Shown: piece after piece, positions 23,228-27,756 of the stretch
Numbering within the stretch: position 1 is the stretch's first letter
How the letters are laid out: every line of letters begins with the position of its first letter
Assembly: GCA_016929205.1 (NCBI GenBank)
Contig: JAFGJF010000128.1
Coordinates: 1 to 27,756 of the forward strand
DNA from: Anaerolineae bacterium
GTDB taxonomy: Bacteria; Chloroflexota; Anaerolineae; JAFGEY01
Direction of reading: 5' to 3'
Length of the DNA: 27,756 bases
The notes under the pieces: model-generated
Database searches by the model: none
What the model was told of the DNA's origin: nothing
What the model saw: only the letters and a program-made list of their open reading frames with translations
Translations under genes and position numbers: made by a program

Positions 23228-24347
23228 AGTCAAGATTGGCATCATCGGCGCTGGCAATATCCTCGGCGCCTATGTCCGTGGCACCCGTGCCTTTGAGATC
23301 CTCGATCTGGTCGCCTGCGCTGACATCGACGTGCCCAAAGCACAGGCCCGGGCAAAAGAGTTTGACATTCCCCGCGCCTGCACCGTCGATGAACTGCTCG
23401 CCGACCCCGAGATCCAGATTGTGATCAACCTTACCGTACCCAAGGCCCACGCCGAGGTCAGCCTGGCGGCGATCGCCGCCGGCAAGAGCGTACAGTCGGA
23501 AAAACCGCTGGCTGTCACCCGCGAGGACGGCCGGAAAATCCTTGCTGCGGCCAAAGAAAAGGGCGTCCTGGCCGGCTGCGCTCCCGATACGTTCCTGGGC
23601 GGCGGGCAGCAGACCTGCCGCAAGCTGATCGACGATGGCGCGATCGGCCGCCCGGTGGCGGCAGTGGCCTTTATGGCCGGCCATGGCCCGGAACGCTGGC
23701 ATCCCAACCCCGACTTTTTCTACCAGGTCGGCGGCGGGCCCATGTTCGATATGGGCCCCTACTATCTCACCGCCCTGGTCAATCTGCTCGGCCCGGCCAA
23801 ACGCGTCACCGCGTCGGCCCAGATGTCCTTTGCCGAACGCGTCGCCGGTCCCGACTGGGTCAACGGGCGTCGCATCCCGGTCGAAATTCCCACACACATC
23901 GCCGGCGTAGTCGATTTTGCTCAAGATGCGGAAGGCAATCCCGGCCCGGTGGCGACGATCATGATCAGCTTTGACGTCTGGGCAGCCAACCTGCCGCGCA
24001 TCGAGATCTATGGCTCCGAAGGGTCGCTTAGCGTGCCCGACCCCAATACCTTTGGCGGCACGGTCATGCTTCGCACGGCTGACGAACGCGAATGGCGGGA
24101 GGTGCCGCACACGCACAGCACCGAGGTCGGGCGCGGCATTGGTGTAGCCGATATGGCCTATGCTCTGACCAACCGGAAATCCAGCCGCCAGCACCGCACC
24201 AGCGGCGATCTGGCCTATCACGTCCTGGACCTGATGCACGCTTTTCACGATGCCTCGCGCCAGAACAAGCACGTCACCATCGAAAGCACGTGCGAGCGCC
24301 CGGCGTCGCTGCCGGTAGGACTGGCTCCGGGCACGCTGGACAGTTGA
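23214..24347 (+). CDS. Gfo/Idh/MocA family NAD(P)-dependent sugar dehydrogenase
   Basis: A 377-residue oxidoreductase. The N-terminal Rossmann fold (GIIGAGNILGAYVRG) binds the cofactor, and EKPLA carries the conserved Lys. The C-terminal alpha/beta domain holds GGGPMFDMGPYYLTALV, where Asp and the Tyr/His position form the catalytic end. Substrates are typically sugars or inositols oxidised at one hydroxyl. The start is GTG 23214 with GGAGGA 8 nt upstream, inside the end of the isomerase gene. No signal peptide is visible, so it is cytoplasmic. It is followed after about 10 nt by palindromic copy 2. Family is secure; substrate unknown. Confidence 0.9.
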   Translation: MATNKVKIGIIGAGNILGAYVRGTRAFEILDLVACADIDVPKAQARAKEFDIPRACTVDELLADPEIQIVINLTVPKAHAEVSLAAIAAGKSVQSEKPLAVTREDGRKILAAAKEKGVLAGCAPDTFLGGGQQTCRKLIDDGAIGRPVAAVAFMAGHGPERWHPNPDFFYQVGGGPMFDMGPYYLTALVNLLGPAKRVTASAQMSFAERVAGPDWVNGRRIPVEIPTHIAGVVDFAQDAEGNPGPVATIMISFDVWAANLPRIEIYGSEGSLSVPDPNTFGGTVMLRTADEREWREVPHTHSTEVGRGIGVADMAYALTNRKSSRQHRTSGDLAYHVLDLMHAFHDASRQNKHVTIESTCERPASLPVGLAPGTLDS

Positions 24348-24356
24348 GCTGATCGA

Positions 24357-24395
24357 CTAGAAACCGGGGTTTTGGCAAAACCCCGGTTTCTGGCC
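24357..24395. repeat. Palindromic repeat, copy 2
   Basis: Arms AGAAACCGGGGTTTTG (24359-24374) and CAAAACCCCGGTTTCT (24376-24391) flank one base (G). It is identical to copy 1 except for that centre base, and also shares the CT and GGCC flanks. It sits 9 nt after the stop of the Gfo/Idh/MocA gene and about 60 nt before the GH2 start. Both copies follow a stop codon closely, as a 3' hairpin would. Confidence 0.9.
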
Positions 24396-24455
24396 TGCTC
24401 ATACAAAATAAGACCACTGGAACGCCTGACGCTTCACAGTTGAAAGGAGCACACG

Positions 24456-26195
24456 ATGTTAAGACGATTCCGAGAGCACGATGACCGCCCGGTCCAAGAT
24501 CTGAGCGGCATCTGGGATTTTGCCTTCCTGGGGGACGTCGATCCCGACAGCGTGGACATAACCACCATCGTTTACGACGACCGGATGGCCGTCCCCGGCT
24601 GCTTTGACGCCACCCCCAAATACGCCGGACGGCGCGGCCTGGTGGCCTATCGCATCACCGCGCTTGTTCACGACGACAGCCCACACCGCCTGATCCTGGA
24701 CGCTGTGCACCACTGGTGTCGCGTCTTTGCGATCGGCAACCCATTTGCAACGGCGCAAAAACTGGGCGATCACATCGGCGGCTTTACGCGTTTTGCCTTC
24801 GATCTGGTCGGGTACCAGCCGGGCGAGATCGACATCGTCGTTTTGGTCGACAACCGCATCGATTATGATCGCTGCCCGCTGCACCTCGATTATTTTGACT
24901 GGTATCACTTTGGCGGCATCGCTCGCGGCGCGGAACTGCACCGCCTGGGCAAGCTGTGGATCAATGCCCTTGACGTCGTTACCCTGGACGCCGCCGAGCG
25001 CAAGATCGGCCTGACGATCAACTATGGCGCGCTCGCCGTACCGGGAGAGGTCCACTTGCAGGTCGTCTGCGATGGCGTGGTCGTGCAGGACAAACAAGTC
25101 AGCTTGAGCGCGGCCTCCGGCCAGATCCGGTATACACTCGAACTGCCCGGAACCAAACTCTGGTCGCCGGACGCACCCAACCTGCACATGCTGCACGTCA
25201 CCCTCAAACAGGGCGGCAGCAGCGACGACGTGTACGAACGGATCGGCATTCGCCAGGTGAAGACAGAAGGCCGGCAGATTCTGATCAACGGCCAGGCGGT
25301 GCGGCTGCTGGGGTACTGCCGGCATGCCGCACATCCACAGTTCGGGCACGGCCTGCCGGAGGCGATCCAGTTGGCCGACGTACAACTGCTCAAGGATCTG
25401 GGCTGCAATTTCGTGCGTGGCAGCCACTATCCGCAGGACGTGCGGTTCCTCGACCTGTGCGACGAGGCCGGCCTCTGCGTCTGGAACGAGGTCATCGGCT
25501 GGCAGCACCCGGCCGAGCACCTCACCGATCCACACTTTATCGACGCCCAACTGACCAACATGGACGAAATGGTCGCCATGTCGAAAAACCGGCCCTCGGT
25601 GATCATGTGGGGCATCCTCAATGAAAGCCACAGCAACGACCCGGAGAGCAGGACGGCGTACGAGACGCTGCTCGGCCACCTGCGCGAGTTGGATCCCACC
25701 CGCCCGGTCACCTTTGCCAGCAACCATCCGTTTGACGACCTGTGCCTCGACCTGGTCGACATTGTGGCGATCAACTGTTATCCCGGCTGGTACCAGGGCG
25801 AGATCGAGGATATCCCCGATTTTCTCGACCAACTGGTCCGCCACCTCGACGAGGAAGGCCAACCCCAGGGAACGACCTTTGCCGACAAGCCGCTGATCAT
25901 CTCCGAGATCGGCGCGGGAGCCATTCCCGGCTGGCGAGATATGAACGAAACCCGCTGGAGCGAGCAGTACCAGGCCAAACATCTCGCGACCGTACTCCAG
26001 CACCTGTTCGTCGACCGCAGCCGCACGTGCGGGATCAGCCTGTGGCAGTTCTGCGACTGCCGCTCGTCGGAACAGGGGCGTCGCGCACTCTTTAGGCCGC
26101 GGGCTTTTAACAACAAGGGCACGGTCGACGAATACCGCCGTCCCAAGCTGGCGTACGAGGTGGTCAAGCGGTATTTTACAGAGCTTATTGAGTAA
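24456..26195 (+). CDS. GH2 glycoside hydrolase, beta-glucuronidase-like
   Basis: A 579-residue GH2 enzyme with sugar-binding, immunoglobulin-like and TIM-barrel domains. Glu390 in MWGILNES is the acid/base and Glu484 in LIISEIGAG is the nucleophile. IGIRQVKTEG and the GCNFVRGSHYPQ segment match the beta-glucuronidase branch. Near the C-terminus Asn552-Asn553-Lys554 (FNNKG) occupies the place of the NxK motif that binds the glucuronate carboxylate in E. coli GUS, which favours uronate substrates. There is no signal peptide; it acts in the cytoplasm. Start ATG 24456 has AAAGGAG upstream. It follows the Gfo/Idh/MocA gene and precedes a remnant element. GH2 is certain; glucuronidase is likely but beta-galactosidase or mannosidase activity is not excluded. 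Confidence 0.9.
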   Translation: MLRRFREHDDRPVQDLSGIWDFAFLGDVDPDSVDITTIVYDDRMAVPGCFDATPKYAGRRGLVAYRITALVHDDSPHRLILDAVHHWCRVFAIGNPFATAQKLGDHIGGFTRFAFDLVGYQPGEIDIVVLVDNRIDYDRCPLHLDYFDWYHFGGIARGAELHRLGKLWINALDVVTLDAAERKIGLTINYGALAVPGEVHLQVVCDGVVVQDKQVSLSAASGQIRYTLELPGTKLWSPDAPNLHMLHVTLKQGGSSDDVYERIGIRQVKTEGRQILINGQAVRLLGYCRHAAHPQFGHGLPEAIQLADVQLLKDLGCNFVRGSHYPQDVRFLDLCDEAGLCVWNEVIGWQHPAEHLTDPHFIDAQLTNMDEMVAMSKNRPSVIMWGILNESHSNDPESRTAYETLLGHLRELDPTRPVTFASNHPFDDLCLDLVDIVAINCYPGWYQGEIEDIPDFLDQLVRHLDEEGQPQGTTFADKPLIISEIGAGAIPGWRDMNETRWSEQYQAKHLATVLQHLFVDRSRTCGISLWQFCDCRSSEQGRRALFRPRAFNNKGTVDEYRRPKLAYEVVKRYFTELIE

Positions 26196-26207
26196 TTGAT
26201 TTTGGAC

Positions 26208-26441
26208 ATTTGCCACAGAGACCACCGAGAGCACCGAGGAAAAGCGGTTAGTCAGCTTCCCAAGGTGGCAACAGCACAAGTGCTTTCTTATCTCAAAGCG
26301 ACCAATCTCAAACGTGCTCTATGGATCAACTTTGGGATGTCGCGACTCATAGATGGTGTCCAGCGGCTAGTTGTATAGGATCAAGACCATAAAACAAGCG
26401 CTCTTGATCCTCTGTGATCTCGGTGACCTCTGTGGCTAAAT
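26208..26441. mobile_element. Inverted-repeat-flanked remnant element (GxxExxY-associated)
   Basis: About 234 bp are bounded by imperfect terminal inverted repeats: left ATTTGCCACAGAGACCACC (26208 onward to about 26239) and right, read on the minus strand, ATTTAGCCACAGAGGTCACC (26441 down to 26409). Inside is the 3' end of a GxxExxY-like gene and a GGATCAAGA/TCTTGATCC hairpin (26378-26410). Similar CCACAGAG/CACCGAG repeats flank GxxExxY genes in many genomes. No transposase is present and no clear target duplication was seen, so mobility is only suggested. Confidence 0.6.
26253..26378 (+). pseudogene. GxxExxY family protein, C-terminal fragment
   Basis: The frame AQVLSYLKATNLKRALWINF continued by GMSRLIDGVQRLVV is the usual C-terminal end of GxxExxY proteins (PD-(D/E)xK-like superfamily, about 125 residues). 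Only about 40 residues remain. The N-terminal part with the GxxExxY motif is missing; the frame instead runs back into the terminal repeat (HRDHREHRG). No ribosome site is seen. It is regarded as a non-functional relic within the repeat-bounded element. Confidence 0.72.
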
Positions 26442-26471
26442 GATCTCTAGCACAAAGGAGAAAGAACATAT

Positions 26472-27512
26472 ATGAAACCTAAAATCCGTGCACTGCTCGT
26501 CGGTTGCGGCGGGATCAGCAGGGCCTGGCTACGGGCCATACAGAATATGCCCGACGTGGACATGGTTGGTTTTGTCGATCTCTTTCAGGAGGCTGCGCAG
26601 CAGCGCGCTCTGGAATTCGGTTACGACCATGCCGTGGTCAGCACCGACCTCGCTGCCGCACTCGACGACACCCGGCCCGAGGTCGTCTTTAACTGCACGA
26701 TTCCGGAGGCACACGCAGAGACGACAATCGCCGCCCTGGAACACGGCTGCCACGTCCTATGCGAAAAACCGCTGGCCGACTCGATGGAGAACGCGCGCCG
26801 TATGATCGAGACCGCTCGAAAGGCCGGCCGCACCTTTGCCGTGATCCAGAACCGCCGCTACGATCCCAACATCCGCCGCCTGTGCACGTTCCTCGAATCG
26901 GGCGCGATCGGCAAGATCACCACCGTCAACTGTGATTTTTACCTTGGCGCCCACTTTGGCGGCTTTCGCGACCGCATGCAGCACGTTCTGCTGCTGGATA
27001 TGGCCATCCACACCTTTGACGCCGCGCGCTTGATCGCCGGCGCCGACCCGGCCTCGGTTTACTGTCACGAGTGGAACCCGGCCGGCTCGTGGTACGACCA
27101 CGACGCCTCGGCCGTGGCGATTTTCGAGATGAAAGATGCGGATGAAAACGAGATCGTCTACACCTATCGCGGCAGTTGGTGCTCGGAAGGTCTCAACACC
27201 ACCTGGGAGTGCGACTGGCGGATCATCGGCGAAAAGGGCAGCGTTACCTGGGACGGCGCAGAGCACTTGAAAGCCCAGGTTGTGGCCGAAACAGGCGGAT
27301 TTCAGTCCAAGTTGGAGGACGTCACCGTACCCGATTGGCCCGATCCCGACATGGCGCGCGGTCACGCCGGGGTGATCGAAGCGTTTGTCCGCGCCGTACA
27401 AACCGGCACCACGCCGGAAACGATCTGCACCGACAACGTCAAGAGCCTGGCCATGGTCTTGGGTGCGATCGAGAGCGCAGAGATCAAAGAGCGAGTCCGC
27501 CTCGAGTTGTAA
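26472..27512 (+). CDS. Second Gfo/Idh/MocA family oxidoreductase
   Basis: A 346-residue NAD(P)-dependent dehydrogenase, different from the one at 23214. The Rossmann motif is VGCGGISRAWLRA, the conserved Lys is in CEKPLAD, and the C-terminal domain has LLLDMAIHTFDAAR with the Asp and His expected for catalysis. A Tyr/Trp-rich strand region (GSWYDHD, YRGSWCSEG) shapes the sugar site. It is cytoplasmic, with start ATG 26472 after AAAGGAG. It lies between the GxxExxY remnant and the last GH2 gene, and most likely oxidises a sugar released by the nearby glycosidases. Family certain, substrate unknown. Confidence 0.91.
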   Translation: MKPKIRALLVGCGGISRAWLRAIQNMPDVDMVGFVDLFQEAAQQRALEFGYDHAVVSTDLAAALDDTRPEVVFNCTIPEAHAETTIAALEHGCHVLCEKPLADSMENARRMIETARKAGRTFAVIQNRRYDPNIRRLCTFLESGAIGKITTVNCDFYLGAHFGGFRDRMQHVLLLDMAIHTFDAARLIAGADPASVYCHEWNPAGSWYDHDASAVAIFEMKDADENEIVYTYRGSWCSEGLNTTWECDWRIIGEKGSVTWDGAEHLKAQVVAETGGFQSKLEDVTVPDWPDPDMARGHAGVIEAFVRAVQTGTTPETICTDNVKSLAMVLGAIESAEIKERVRLEL

Positions 27513-27578
27513 AAACACGACGCCGGGCGGCTTTTCACGATTCGTTTTAAGCAGACTTGGCTTTCAAAGGAGAAACAC

Positions 27579-27756
27579 ATGAACAAACCATACGACTGGG
27601 AAAACCCACATATGTTTGGGCAGAACAAGCTGCCCGCGCACGCGACGCTGCTGCCTTTTCCCGATGAGGCCAGCGCCCTGGACGGGGATTGGACCGCATC
27701 CCCCTATTACCAATCGCTTAACGGGACCTGGCAGTTCCATTATACGACGGCCCCCG
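27579..27756 (+). CDS. lacZ: GH2 beta-galactosidase (large, LacZ-type), 3' end missing
   Basis: Only the first 59 residues are in the window. NKLPAHATLLPFPDEASAL and SPYYQSLNGTWQFHYTTAP match the N-terminus of the long (about 1,000-residue) GH2 beta-galactosidases. Start ATG 27579 has AAAGGAG upstream, 66 nt after the previous stop. There is no signal peptide. It continues the glycan-degradation cluster; a second beta-galactosidase beside the GH42 enzyme suggests galactosides of differing linkage or size. The catalytic Glu residues lie outside. Confidence 0.85.
   Translation, partial: MNKPYDWENPHMFGQNKLPAHATLLPFPDEASALDGDWTASPYYQSLNGTWQFHYTTAP

Noticed and set aside
24459..26279. A 606-codon minus-strand open frame opposite the GH2 gene
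   Set aside because: It mirrors the codons of the plus-strand GH2 gene, has no ribosome site or recognisable domain, and GH2 catalytic motifs lie on the plus strand. It is a by-product of GC-rich codon use.
1..27756. CRISPR array, rRNA operon or intact insertion sequence
   Set aside because: No regularly spaced repeats with unique spacers, no rRNA-like sequence, and no transposase frame were seen in the window.

Overview
The window reads as a moderately GC-rich chromosome segment from an anaerobic bacterium. The most likely source is Chloroflexota, probably an Anaerolineae-like lineage. This is an inference from gene content: a group 3c [NiFe]-hydrogenase fused to HdrA/MvhD-type modules, MutS2 linked to an exosortase, many family-type glycoside hydrolases with Gfo/Idh/MocA oxidoreductases, and a GxxExxY-type remnant. 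There is no rRNA or marker gene in the window to confirm it.

Layout. (1) 1-5939, plus strand: the 3' part of an electron-bifurcation-type operon. It holds an HdrA-MvhD fusion (5' end outside the window), an HdrC/ferredoxin/MvhD fusion, hydrogenase small and large subunits, and a polyferredoxin. Electrons from H2 would pass through the small subunit and the MvhD/ferredoxin modules to flavin-bearing HdrA. No HdrB-like catalytic subunit is seen. (2) 5940-6262: a DUF433 antitoxin-like gene and a truncated DUF5615-like toxin stub. (3) 6373-7647: a cytoplasmic GH29 alpha-L-fucosidase, convergent with (4) a two-gene minus-strand unit, 8334-7735 (PsbP-like fold protein) and 9356-8352 (S1-repeat protein). 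This unit is driven by a perfect-consensus promoter lying in the end of the next gene. (5) 15290-9529, minus strand: mutS2, exosortase, EpsI-like protein, a small two-TM-type protein and a GT39-like membrane glycosyltransferase, tightly packed and partly overlapping, suggesting an envelope or extracellular polysaccharide/sorting operon. (6) cvpA (15920-15366) and a large HExxH/vWA/TM/FHA receptor-like protein (17990-16008), each with a good sigma-70-type promoter. (7) 18329-19948, plus strand: amt-glnK ammonium uptake and nitrogen sensing. (8) 19949-20421: a long structured intergenic region ending in a promoter overlapped by an 11-bp-arm inverted repeat. (9) 20422-27756: a glycan-degradation cluster with GH42 beta-galactosidase, TIM-barrel sugar isomerase/epimerase, Gfo/Idh/MocA dehydrogenase, GH2 (beta-glucuronidase-like), a second Gfo/Idh/MocA dehydrogenase and the beginning of a large GH2 beta-galactosidase. 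It is interrupted by two copies of a nearly perfect 39-bp palindromic repeat and by a decayed, inverted-repeat-flanked GxxExxY element.

No tRNA, rRNA, CRISPR array or intact transposase was recognised. The most distinctive items are the multi-domain MvhD fusions, the HExxH-vWA-TM-FHA protein, the exosortase operon with its small partner of unknown function, the paired palindromic repeats, the GxxExxY remnant, and terminator-like hairpins placed just upstream of several start codons.
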